DNA from: JBDKGV01 sp039798005
Lineage (GTDB): Bacteria > Fibrobacterota > Fibrobacteria > UBA5070
Length of the DNA: 17,558 nt
Direction of reading: 5' to 3'
Assembly: GCA_039798005.1 (NCBI GenBank)
Contig: JBDKGV010000052.1
Coordinates: forward strand, 1 to 17,558
Both the position numbers and the translations under genes were made by a program. This document shows positions 7,175 to 14,111 of this stretch, piece after piece; the first letter of the stretch is position 1, and every line of letters starts with the position of its first letter. Under the pieces are notes generated by a model. It had not been told where the DNA came from and ran no database searches. It worked only from the letters and a program-made list of their open reading frames with translations.

Positions 7175-9820
7175 TCATTCCGAGGCCGCCTTGATGATGC
7201 CGCCGACATCGACGATCAGGCTGACCGATCCGTCGTTCATGATGGCGCCACCGGAAATGCCCATCACCTCACCCAAGGCGCTGCCCAGGTTCTTGATGAC
7301 GACCTGTTGCTGTTCCAAAATTTCGTCCACCAGAATGCCGACCTTGCGGCCTACGGTGTCCTCCACGATCACGACGACCTGGAATTCCTTGCTCAACACC
7401 CCATGCGGAACATGTGTGCTGGTGAAGACTTCCTGCAGCCGGATCAACCGGATGAGCTCGCCGCGCATGTTCAGGATCTCGCCCTTGCCCACGACGGTCT
7501 GCAATTGGCCGGGTTCGGGGCGGACGGTGGTCAGGATCGAGAGGGTGGGGACGATGTAGCGCTCCTGGTCGACGCGCACGACCATGCCGTTGATGATGGC
7601 AAGCGTGAGCGGCAGGCGGATCGTGAACTTCGAGCCTTTGCCCTTCTCGGAATGGATGTCGATGGTGCCGCGCAGGGCTTCGATGTTGCGCTTCACCACA
7701 TCCATGCCCACGCCGCGCCCGGAAATGTCGGTGACGGCAGCGGCGGTGGAAAGGCCCGGTGCGAAGATCATCTGGTACACTTCGGCATCGGTGTAGTGCT
7801 GGTCCACCTTGGCCACGCCCGAGGCGATGGACTTGGCCAGGATCGCATCGCGGTTCAAGCCCTTGCCATCGTCCTGGATCTCGATGAAGACGTTGCCCGC
7901 CTTGTGGTAGGCGCGCAGGTGGATCGTTCCCGTGGGGTTCTTGCCGGCCGCGATGCGCGCATCGGGCATCTCCAGACCGTGATCGAGCGAGTTGCGGACC
8001 ATGTGGATGAGCGGATCGCCGATGTTCTCCACGACCGTCTTGTCAAGCTCGGTCTCCTCGCCTTCCATGACCATCTCGATCTGCTTGTCGAGCTTGCGCG
8101 AGAGATCGCGAACCAAGCGGGTCATCTTCTGGAAAGTGCTTCGGATGCTGACCATGCGCAGGGACATGGAAAGCTCCTGGATCTGGCGCATCATGAGGGA
8201 TGCCTGGGCGATCTTCTTCTCAAGGCCCAAGTCGGAGATCTGGCGAATGGCGGGGTCGGCCCACGCCATGGATTGAGCGATCACCGCCTCGCCGATGGCG
8301 TCGATCAAGACGTCCAGACGCTGCACCGGCACGCGGATGGTTTCTTCCACCGTGGTGGGTGCAACGGGCGCCGTGACGGGTTTGCGGGTCTCTATCTGGG
8401 AGCCAAGAGCCGAGGCGATGTCGCGCGCACTGACATTTCCATGGTCCATCAGGATCTCGCCCAGCGGCCGGTCGTCCCCTTGGCTTTGCAGGTCCAGTGC
8501 ACTCACTACGGAGTCTTCGTCGACAAGACCCGCCTGAATCAGCACTTCCCCGAGCCGGCTCTTGCCCTCCTCCACATGAATCGAGGGCATGGGTGCGATG
8601 TTGTCGGGATGGCGCAGGCGTTGGATCAGGAGATCGAGCTTTTCGGGGGCGATGTACTCCTCACCGGACAGGACGCTTTCCAATCCGTTGATGAGGTCCT
8701 TGAAGGTGTCGGTGACTTCCAAGAGGAGATCCACATGTTCGGGCCGCAGCAGGAATTCGTGGTTGCGAGCCCGGTCCATGAGGCTTTCGGCGGCATGGGC
8801 AAGGACTTGGATCTCACAGAGTTCGAGGAATCCTGCCAGGCCTTTGATGGTGTGGCAGGAGCGGAACACCAAGGCAAGGGCCTCCTCGTCGGTCGGGCAG
8901 GTCTCCAGACGCAGCAGGCTCTTCTCGATGGTGTGGATATGATCGCCGCCTTCGGCGATGAAGTCCACCAGGAACGACGTGTCATTGCTCATGACGGAGG
9001 CGAAGTCGGTGACTGGATTGGCGACGGAGCTGTCTTCGCGAGAGACCGATTCGACTTGCGAGCCAAGGAGGGGAGAGGTCCCGACCGAGGGCGGGGAAAA
9101 GCCAAGGACAACGGGAATTTCATGGGCCTGGAGGGCGTCGTCGCCGCTTGCGATGCGCGGGAGGCGTTCCTGAAGGAAGTCCTTGAAGCGAAGCAGCAAC
9201 TCCACCCCGATAAGTTGCTCGGCAAGGCCCGTCTCGATCTCATGGATCAAGTGAGCCCAATGAGGGAGATCCAAGACGCCGAACTCGCCCTTGAGCGTGT
9301 GCAGATGCCTTGTGACGAATTCCCGTCCGGCAGGATTTCCCTTTTCCTGCTCGAGGATCGCGACTTCGAAATCCTCCAGCTGGAGGATTTGGGACTCGGC
9401 AAAGCGCTTGCGCAGTTGCAGGCTCTCGGCATCCAAGAGGGGCAGGACTTCGATGGTCGGTGGCGGCGTTGGCGGCGGGGAGGACGCCTTGGGAGCGACG
9501 ACCACGGCAGCCGGGACATATTCGTCATCGAGGCTTCCCGGCCCAAAGCCCTCAAAGGCGCGGACCATCTTCTCGATGCCTTCCTGCAACTTGGCGGTGG
9601 CCGAATCGGCGGGAGTGTCGCCCATCACGGCTTTTTCCAGCAGTCCCGCCAAACGCTTGGCTTGGGTGTGCATGGCCGCCGGCACGTGATCCGACCGTTC
9701 GATTTCCCGCAACGGCTCGAGGAGCCTGCCGAAGGTGGCAAGATCCCTGCCCGAAAGTTCCGTTGCAAAACGGGACAGACGATCCAGGACGGAGCGGAGA
9801 AATGTGCGGTATGTGGTCAT
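7175..9820 (-). CDS. cheA: CheA: chemotaxis histidine kinase with two Hpt domains and an MshEN-like insert
   Basis: This 881-residue kinase is longer than the usual 650-700. An N-terminal helical region (1-95) has no Hpt motif, and a Pro-rich linker (108-122) follows. Hpt1 has H174 in HTLKG, and Hpt2 has H323 in CHTIKG. Residues 422-475 hold two 24-residue units beginning RLGEVL and PLGEIL, each ending L-x-x-Q, as in MshEN/GspE-N domains. Dimerisation (about 490-595) precedes the ATPase domain: N-box 602-617 with N610, DDGKGL at 650, and GRGVGMD at 701. The CheW-like P5 domain runs from about 740 to the end. The ATG at 9820 is chosen because GGAGGT lies 4 nt upstream; an open extension to 9871 has no such site. 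No CheY-binding P2 domain is evident. Confidence 0.96.
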   Translation of the reverse strand: MTTYRTFLRSVLDRLSRFATELSGRDLATFGRLLEPLREIERSDHVPAAMHTQAKRLAGLLEKAVMGDTPADSATAKLQEGIEKMVRAFEGFGPGSLDDEYVPAAVVVAPKASSPPPTPPPTIEVLPLLDAESLQLRKRFAESQILQLEDFEVAILEQEKGNPAGREFVTRHLHTLKGEFGVLDLPHWAHLIHEIETGLAEQLIGVELLLRFKDFLQERLPRIASGDDALQAHEIPVVLGFSPPSVGTSPLLGSQVESVSREDSSVANPVTDFASVMSNDTSFLVDFIAEGGDHIHTIEKSLLRLETCPTDEEALALVFRSCHTIKGLAGFLELCEIQVLAHAAESLMDRARNHEFLLRPEHVDLLLEVTDTFKDLINGLESVLSGEEYIAPEKLDLLIQRLRHPDNIAPMPSIHVEEGKSRLGEVLIQAGLVDEDSVVSALDLQSQGDDRPLGEILMDHGNVSARDIASALGSQIETRKPVTAPVAPTTVEETIRVPVQRLDVLIDAIGEAVIAQSMAWADPAIRQISDLGLEKKIAQASLMMRQIQELSMSLRMVSIRSTFQKMTRLVRDLSRKLDKQIEMVMEGEETELDKTVVENIGDPLIHMVRNSLDHGLEMPDARIAAGKNPTGTIHLRAYHKAGNVFIEIQDDGKGLNRDAILAKSIASGVAKVDQHYTDAEVYQMIFAPGLSTAAAVTDISGRGVGMDVVKRNIEALRGTIDIHSEKGKGSKFTIRLPLTLAIINGMVVRVDQERYIVPTLSILTTVRPEPGQLQTVVGKGEILNMRGELIRLIRLQEVFTSTHVPHGVLSKEFQVVVIVEDTVGRKVGILVDEILEQQQVVIKNLGSALGEVMGISGGAIMNDGSVSLIVDVGGIIKAASE

Positions 9821-9841
9821 GGTGACCTCCATACTCTGGCA

Positions 9842-9871
9842 TTCATATCTCGGGGTTGCAAGCACTTGCAA
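9842..9871 (-). promoter_or_regulatory. Candidate promoter for the cheA operon
   Basis: On the minus strand, TTGCAA (9871-9866, 4/6 to the -35 consensus) is followed after 18 nt by TATGAA (9847-9842, 4/6 to the -10). Initiation near 9835 would give a leader of about 15 nt carrying GGAGGT. The match is modest and other sigma factors are possible. Confidence 0.35.
9856..9871. promoter_or_regulatory. Perfect 7+2+7 inverted repeat, possible operator
   Basis: TTGCAAGCACTTGCAA has perfect 7-bp arms around two bases. It lies in the 143-bp divergent region between cheA and rfbB and overlaps the candidate cheA -35 box and spacer. That position suits a dimeric regulator of cheA; the regulator is unknown. 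Confidence 0.4.
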
Positions 9872-9947
9872 GAAAAATCATCCCGTGGATCTGACAATGC
9901 GAAACTGCAAGAAGGGAGACTGTTGAACTCAAAAATCCTGGGTCAAG

Positions 9948-9956
9948 TGCTACATT
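9948..9956 (+). promoter_or_regulatory. Candidate extended -10 for rfbB (possible leaderless start)
   Basis: TGCTACATT resembles an extended -10 element (TG-N-TAnnnT). Its expected start point, about 7 nt downstream, falls at or next to the rfbB ATG at 9964. No Shine-Dalgarno sequence is visible before that ATG, so a leaderless message is possible. There is no good -35 at the usual distance. Confidence 0.25.
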
Positions 9957-9963
9957 CTGGCGC

Positions 9964-10965
9964 ATGAAGCTCCTCGTTACCGGCTGCTGCGGATTCATCG
10001 GCGCAAACTTCGTCAAGCTCGTCCTTTCGGAACATCCGGATTGGCACGTGACCAACCTCGACCTGCTGACCTACGCCGGCAATCGGGAGAGTCTGCGCGC
10101 CGAGGAAAGCTTGCCCACCTACCGCTTCGTGCACGGCGACATCGCCGATGCCAAGCTCGTGGACCAGCTCGTCTCGGAAGTGGATGCGGTCATCCATTTC
10201 GCGGCCGAGAGCCACAACGACAATTCGCTGCACGATCCGTCGCCCTTCCTGCACACGAACATCATCGGGACCTACACCTTGCTGGAGGCGGTGCGCAAGC
10301 ACGGCAAGCGCTACCACCACATCTCCACCGACGAAGTCTATGGCGACTTGGAGCTGGACGATCCGGCCAAGTTCACTGAAGCCACGCCGTACAACCCTTC
10401 CAGCCCCTATTCCTCCACCAAGGCGGGTTCCGACCTTCTGGTGCGGGCTTGGGTGCGCTCGTTCAAGGTGCAGGCCACCATCTCCAACTGCTCGAACAAC
10501 TACGGTCCGATGCAGCACATCGAGAAGTTCATTCCGCGCCAGATCACCAATCTGATCGACGGCGTGAAGCCCAAGCTCTACGGCAAGGGCGAGAACGTGC
10601 GCGACTGGATCCATGTCGAGGACCACAACCGTGCGGTGCTCACGATCCTGGAGAAGGGCGTGATGGGCGAGACCTATCTCATCGGCGCCAACGGTGAGAA
10701 GAACAACAAGGACGTGATCGAATTGATCCTTGAGCTGATGGGTCACGACCCGAAGGACTACGAGCACGTCGCGGATCGGCCCGGTCACGACATGCGCTAC
10801 GCGATCGATTCCACCCGCCTCCAGACGGAGCTGGGCTGGACGCCGCGCTACACCGACTTCCGCGACGGCCTCAAGGCCACCATCGACTGGTACAAGGCGA
10901 ACGAAGCCTGGTGGCGCCCCGCCAAGATCGCCACCGAGCAGAAGTACGCCAAGCTCGGGCGGTGA
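9964..10965 (+). CDS. rfbB: dTDP-glucose 4,6-dehydratase
   Basis: This 333-residue extended short-chain dehydrogenase converts dTDP-glucose to dTDP-4-keto-6-deoxyglucose, the second step of dTDP-rhamnose synthesis. The NAD-binding glycine motif is TGCCGFIG at 6-13. The catalytic T-D-E lies at 122-124 in STDEVYGD, and Y149/K153 form the YxxxK pair. Also typical are AAESHNDNS (80-88), SNCSNNYGP and NVRDWIHVEDH. Length is normal for RfbB/RmlB. No ribosome-binding site is evident before the ATG. It is the first plus-strand gene after the divergent chemotaxis locus. The other pathway gene present, rfbA, follows after a toxin-antitoxin pair. Confidence 0.95.
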   Translation: MKLLVTGCCGFIGANFVKLVLSEHPDWHVTNLDLLTYAGNRESLRAEESLPTYRFVHGDIADAKLVDQLVSEVDAVIHFAAESHNDNSLHDPSPFLHTNIIGTYTLLEAVRKHGKRYHHISTDEVYGDLELDDPAKFTEATPYNPSSPYSSTKAGSDLLVRAWVRSFKVQATISNCSNNYGPMQHIEKFIPRQITNLIDGVKPKLYGKGENVRDWIHVEDHNRAVLTILEKGVMGETYLIGANGEKNNKDVIELILELMGHDPKDYEHVADRPGHDMRYAIDSTRLQTELGWTPRYTDFRDGLKATIDWYKANEAWWRPAKIATEQKYAKLGR

Positions 10966-10994
10966 TTGCTGAACCCGTGGTTGCAGGCTAGATT
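10966..10994 (+). promoter_or_regulatory. Weak candidate promoter for vapBC
   Basis: TTGCTG (10966-10971) and TAGATT (10989-10994) are separated by exactly 17 bp, directly after the rfbB stop. The match is 3/6 for the -35 and 4/6 for the -10, so this is only suggestive. It would allow vapBC its own expression inside the rfb cluster. Confidence 0.25.
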
Positions 10995-11009
10995 CCTATC
11001 TGGAGGAAT
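10992..11009 (+). promoter_or_regulatory. Inverted repeat over the vapB ribosome-binding site
   Basis: ATTCCT (10992-10997) and AGGAAT (11004-11009) are perfect 6-bp arms around six bases. They overlap the weak -10 and the GGAGGA ribosome-binding site (11002-11007). Autoregulation by toxin-antitoxin complexes through such palindromes is known in VapBC systems. Alternatively, the RNA hairpin could mask the ribosome-binding site. Confidence 0.4.
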
Positions 11010-11015
11010 ACGGAC

Positions 11016-11261
11016 ATGGAGACTTGCTTGCAAAGCAATGGCTGGATCTCGCTTCCGAAGAACTTGCGGCTGCGGCATGGCTGGTCGGAAGGACAGCGCT
11101 TTCGCGTCGTGGAAGATGGCGACAGCGTGAAGCTGGTTCCGGAGGCTGCAGCTTCGGTGGAGCGGGTGCTTGGCATGCTGAAGAGCGATGTCGTCTTTGG
11201 GATTGAAGCCATGGAAGAGGCCATTGCGGGAGAGCTTTCGGATCGACATGCGCGCCCTTGA
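11016..11261 (+). CDS. vapB: VapB-like antitoxin, AbrB/SpoVT fold
   Basis: This 81-residue protein has the swapped-hairpin AbrB-type DNA-binding pattern in its N-terminal half. NGWISLPKNLRLRHGWSEG is followed by RFRVVEDGDSVKLVPE, matching the G-x-I-x-(L/I)-P-K-x-L-R form of MazE/VapB antitoxins. The C-terminal half (43-81) would wrap the toxin. It binds and blocks the PIN toxin encoded next to it and probably represses its own promoter. GGAGGA lies 8 nt upstream of the ATG. It starts 50 bp after rfbB and overlaps the toxin gene by 14 nt, the usual tight arrangement of such pairs. Confidence 0.85.
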   Translation: METCLQSNGWISLPKNLRLRHGWSEGQRFRVVEDGDSVKLVPEAAASVERVLGMLKSDVVFGIEAMEEAIAGELSDRHARP

Positions 11262-11643
11262 TACCAATGTCCTCGTTCGTGCGCTCGTTCAAGATGATCC
11301 GGCACAGTCTGAAAGAGCGTCAGCCCTCTTTCGCTCCGGCGAAGAATTGCTGATTCCCTTGACGGTTTTGCTTGAGACCGAGTGGGTTTTGCGCCGCTTG
11401 TACAAGCGAAGCTTTCCGGAGATCGCGGAGGCTTTCCGTGCGCTGTTGTCACTGCCTTTGGTGCGAGTGAATCAACGCGATGTCGTTGAACTGGCGTTGG
11501 AATGGGCCTCCGAACAGGGGCTGGACTTTGCGGATGCCATGCATTTGGCTCAGTCGCAAGATGCGGCACTTTTCATGACCTTTGATCGTCGTTTCGTCTC
11601 CCGGGCAGAGGTGTGCGGAACCTGCCGAGTGGAGGAACCGTGA
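11248..11643 (+). CDS. vapC: VapC-like toxin, PIN-domain ribonuclease
   Basis: This 131-residue PIN domain has the acidic metal-binding residues of VapC nucleases: D5 in ALDTNVLVR, E43 in LLETEWVLR, D93 and D96 in GLDFADAMHLA, and D113 in TFDRRF. VapC toxins cleave tRNA or rRNA and stop translation unless bound by VapB. The longer open frame from 11188 lies inside vapB. The ATG at 11248 is preferred because PIN domains begin directly with the (L/I)DTN strand. All expected acidic residues are present, so the toxin looks intact. It sits between rfbB and rfbA on the same strand and would be co-transcribed with them unless it has its own promoter. Confidence 0.9.
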   Translation: MRALDTNVLVRALVQDDPAQSERASALFRSGEELLIPLTVLLETEWVLRRLYKRSFPEIAEAFRALLSLPLVRVNQRDVVELALEWASEQGLDFADAMHLAQSQDAALFMTFDRRFVSRAEVCGTCRVEEP

Positions 11644-11710
11644 GTTCCATGACAAATTCCGTCACATTCGCATTTGTTCGAAATCAATTCCAAGCAATGG
11701 AGAGCGTCTC

Positions 11711-12574
11711 ATGAAGGGCATCATTCTGGCCGGTGGATCCGGCACCCGTCTCTATCCCATGTCCAAGGTGGCCAGCAAGCAGTTGCAACCCATCTATGAC
11801 AAGCCCATGATCTACTACCCGGTCGCCACGCTGATGATGGCCGGGATCAAGGAGATCCTGATCATCTCCACGCCGCACGACGTGCCGCGCTTCAAGGATC
11901 TCCTGGGCGACGGTTCCCAGTGGGGGATCAAGCTCGAGTACGTGGTGCAACCCTCGCCGGACGGCTTGGCGCAGGCCTTTTTGCTGGGCGAGGAGTTCAT
12001 CGGCACCGACAACGTGACTTTGATCCTGGGCGACAACCTCTTCTACGGCCGCATGGGCCTTGCCGAGGCGATCGAGAACTTCCAAGGCGGCGCCTTGGTC
12101 TGGGGCTACCCGGTGAACGACCCCGAGCGCTACGGCGTGGTGGAGTTCGACGACACCGGCAAGGTCCTGTCGCTGGAAGAAAAGCCCGCCAAGCCCAAGA
12201 GCCGCTACGCGGTGCCGGGCTTGTATGTGTACGACAATTCAGTCGTGGCCCGCGTGAAGGTGCAGAAGCCTTCGCACCGCGGAGAACTCGAGATCACCGA
12301 CCTCAACGTGGAATACCTCAAGGAAGGGAAGCTGCGCGTCGAGAAGCTCGGCCGCGGCATCGCCTGGCTGGACACCGGAACCACCGAATCGCTGCTGGAG
12401 GCTGGCCAGTTCATCCATGCCATCGAGGCGCGCCAAGGCCTGAAGGTCTGCTGCCCCGAGGAGATCGCCTTCCGTGCGGGATGGCTCTCGGACGAGGCGT
12501 TCACCGCCTTGCTCTCGAACATGCCGAAGTCCTCGTATCGTCAGTATCTCGAGGCGATCCAGAAGGAAGCCTGA
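11711..12574 (+). CDS. rfbA: Glucose-1-phosphate thymidylyltransferase
   Basis: This 287-residue nucleotidyltransferase makes dTDP-glucose from dTTP and glucose-1-phosphate, the first step of dTDP-rhamnose synthesis. The signature GGSGTRLYPMS (8-18) is followed by K23 and KPMIYYP (31-37). The catalytic metal-binding Asp is D108 in LILGDNLFYG. Further family marks are YGVVEFDDTGKVLSLEEKP, GLYVYDN and RGIAWLDTGT. The length is normal for RmlA. The frame is open from 11582, but the ATG at 11711 starts the Rossmann strand and has GGAGAG 6 nt upstream. It is 67 bp after vapC, with no convincing promoter in that gap, and is followed by an intrinsic terminator. Confidence 0.96.
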   Translation: MKGIILAGGSGTRLYPMSKVASKQLQPIYDKPMIYYPVATLMMAGIKEILIISTPHDVPRFKDLLGDGSQWGIKLEYVVQPSPDGLAQAFLLGEEFIGTDNVTLILGDNLFYGRMGLAEAIENFQGGALVWGYPVNDPERYGVVEFDDTGKVLSLEEKPAKPKSRYAVPGLYVYDNSVVARVKVQKPSHRGELEITDLNVEYLKEGKLRVEKLGRGIAWLDTGTTESLLEAGQFIHAIEARQGLKVCCPEEIAFRAGWLSDEAFTALLSNMPKSSYRQYLEAIQKEA

Positions 12575-12594
12575 GAGTCCTGACAAGATCTGTC

Positions 12595-12631
12595 AAAAGC
12601 CTCCCCGAAACGCTCCGAGGGAGGCTTTTTT
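12595..12631 (+). terminator. Intrinsic terminator after rfbA
   Basis: AAAAGCCTCCC (12595-12605) pairs with GGGAGGCTTTT (12619-12629) around a 13-nt loop, and a run of six T ends at 12631. It lies 21 nt after the rfbA stop. A small TGACA/TGTCA inverted repeat (12581-12595) precedes it. On the minus strand only four T follow the stem, so termination is expected mainly for plus-strand transcripts. Confidence 0.92.
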
Positions 12632-12887
12632 GTGGGCAAAGCAACGCGCTCAGGCGCGCCAGGGATGCCGCATTCGCTTGCCATCGCCCACCCCGACCCG
12701 ACCCTCCGGGAGGGAGTCGTCAAGCAACGCGCTCAGGCGCGCCAAGGATGCCGGCCGAAGGCCCAAGACCCCGTACTCGCCCGCCCCTTGCCAATTTTTG
12801 GAGAGGGGCAGCCGCCAAAGGCGGCGGGGTGAGGCGGAGGCTTGGCAGGCAGCCCGGCCCGCGCAGCGGGGGCGCCCGAAGAATGGC
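12632..12887. repeat. Non-coding spacer with direct repeats and GC-rich hairpins
   Basis: This 256-bp gap between convergent genes has no credible gene. Two 32-bp direct repeats (12639-12670 and 12722-12753) differ at one base. Each contains CGCGCTCAGGCGCG, a 5-bp stem with a 4-nt loop. Between them CCCTCCGGGAGGG (12702-12714) is a palindrome. Further right are GCCGCCAAAGGCGGC (12811-12825) and CCCGCGCAGCGGG (12858-12870). The make-up resembles REP-like interspersed intergenic elements. Whether other copies exist in the genome cannot be seen here. Confidence 0.6.
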
Positions 12888-14111
12888 CTAGAAGGGCAGC
12901 ATCGGATACATCTGGCCCGACCAGTAGAACTCGCGGGAGAAGGAGCCGAAGCTGTGCTCCATGCCGTCGATCTGGAATACCGCGCCACCGGCCAGCGGGT
13001 TGGGCCGGGGAGGACAGTGGTTCAGGCCCAGGTTGTAGATGGTCATCACGATCTCGGGGCGGTTGGAGAGATCGACGCCCGCCTCGCGCCATTGGCGCAG
13101 GACGCACTTCATGTACAGGGCCGCATAGAGGTAGGACCACGAGTGGTCTTGGCTCTGGAGGCGCTTGCGCAAGGTGTCCAGCGGGATCGAGTCCAGGAGT
13201 GGAAGGTCGACGGAGTCGCACCAGGGCAGGAGCCGTTCCAAGGACTCCGGCTTGATGCCGGTCACGCCCATCGAAAGGTTTCCCATCGGGATGAAACGGG
13301 TGAAGAGACGCTTGTAAGTCTCGCGGAACGATTCGGCCCGGCGCAGATGCTCGCACAGGGCGGGCAGGGCGACCAGACGCGGGGAAAGACCCATGCGGCG
13401 GGCGGCTTCGCGGATCATGGGAATGTCGTTTTCCAGGGCGATGCGGGTGGAATCCCACAGGGCGCTTTGGGTCCATTCGAACGGGCGTGAAGACCGGCTG
13501 CGCGCGAGGGAGGAATCGCTGACGGCCAGCATGGTCTCCAGAAGCAGGCCATCTCCGCTGTCGCTCAGCACGCTCCAAAGGGCTTGTCCGGTGACGGGGG
13601 AGGCGGCAAGGATGCGTTCAATGCGCTTGCGGGTGCGGATCTGGGCCTCAAGGCTGGACTCGATGCTGGAGCGTACAGGAAGCTGCAGCTTCAAGTCCGG
13701 TTCGGCACGGCTGTGGGCATTGGTCCAGCCCAACTGGATCGCAAGCGCCGTGCCTGCCAGGAAAAGCAACAGGAGAGCTGTCGCGGTGGCGGTTCCCCAC
13801 GCGAGCTTCTGACGCAAGGTGGGCGGGACGCGCTGGGGCGCCGCCGGTGCGGCCGGAAGGGAACGACGGCGCTCCTTGAGCAGGTGCCATGCGGTCCAGG
13901 CGCGGGCCTTGGCGTCGGGGATGCTTGCGATGGTGTCCAGGAATTCAAGCAAGGGCCCATCGTTGCTGCCGTTGTAGCGCAAGGCGCGCAGATGGCTGCC
14001 GTCGCAGACCGAACGTACGACCTGGGTGGCGGCAGGGGTGGCGGTCCCGTCGAAGAAGTTGGAGAAATGCTGGTAAAGAGTCTCCAGCGACGGCGGAAGC
14101 GTGGTGATCAA
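12888..14111 (-). CDS. Membrane-anchored protein, lytic-transglycosylase-like C-terminal half
   Basis: This 407-residue protein has a cytoplasmic N-terminal part (1-103), one membrane helix (about 104-127), and a large presumably periplasmic domain. I do not recognise the family. The C-terminal half shows the order of features seen in SLT-type lysozyme folds. LSPRLVALPALCEH aligns with the segment ending in the catalytic Glu (here E254). GNLSMGVTGIKP (278-288) resembles the G-x-(M)Q-(I/L)-x-P segment. A helix with YLYAALYMK (328-335) and TIYNLGLN (357-364) resemble the later AYNAG region. Peptidoglycan cleavage is therefore inferred, not shown. The start is TTG at 14111, overlapping the upstream stop as TTGA, with a weak ribosome site, so coupled translation is likely. 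Confidence 0.7.
   Translation of the reverse strand: MITTLPPSLETLYQHFSNFFDGTATPAATQVVRSVCDGSHLRALRYNGSNDGPLLEFLDTIASIPDAKARAWTAWHLLKERRRSLPAAPAAPQRVPPTLRQKLAWGTATATALLLLFLAGTALAIQLGWTNAHSRAEPDLKLQLPVRSSIESSLEAQIRTRKRIERILAASPVTGQALWSVLSDSGDGLLLETMLAVSDSSLARSRSSRPFEWTQSALWDSTRIALENDIPMIREAARRMGLSPRLVALPALCEHLRRAESFRETYKRLFTRFIPMGNLSMGVTGIKPESLERLLPWCDSVDLPLLDSIPLDTLRKRLQSQDHSWSYLYAALYMKCVLRQWREAGVDLSNRPEIVMTIYNLGLNHCPPRPNPLAGGAVFQIDGMEHSFGSFSREFYWSGQMYPMLPF

Noticed and set aside
9872..9905. Possible sigma-54 promoter upstream of cheA (GG ... TTGC on the minus strand)
   Set aside because: The GG and GC elements are 12 rather than 10 bases apart, so the -24/-12 rule is not met.
6602..9967. 1121-codon open frame on the plus strand opposite cheA and cheW
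   Set aside because: It is antisense to clear cheA and cheW coding sequence, has low-complexity His/Asp/Gly-rich composition typical of a GC-rich shadow frame, and shows no domain.
11644..11710. Separate promoter for rfbA in the 67-bp gap after vapC
   Set aside because: ATGACA could be a -35, but nothing like a -10 lies at a workable distance.
12639..12753. CRISPR array
   Set aside because: There are only two repeat copies, with a 51-nt spacer containing its own palindrome, and no cas genes are present.
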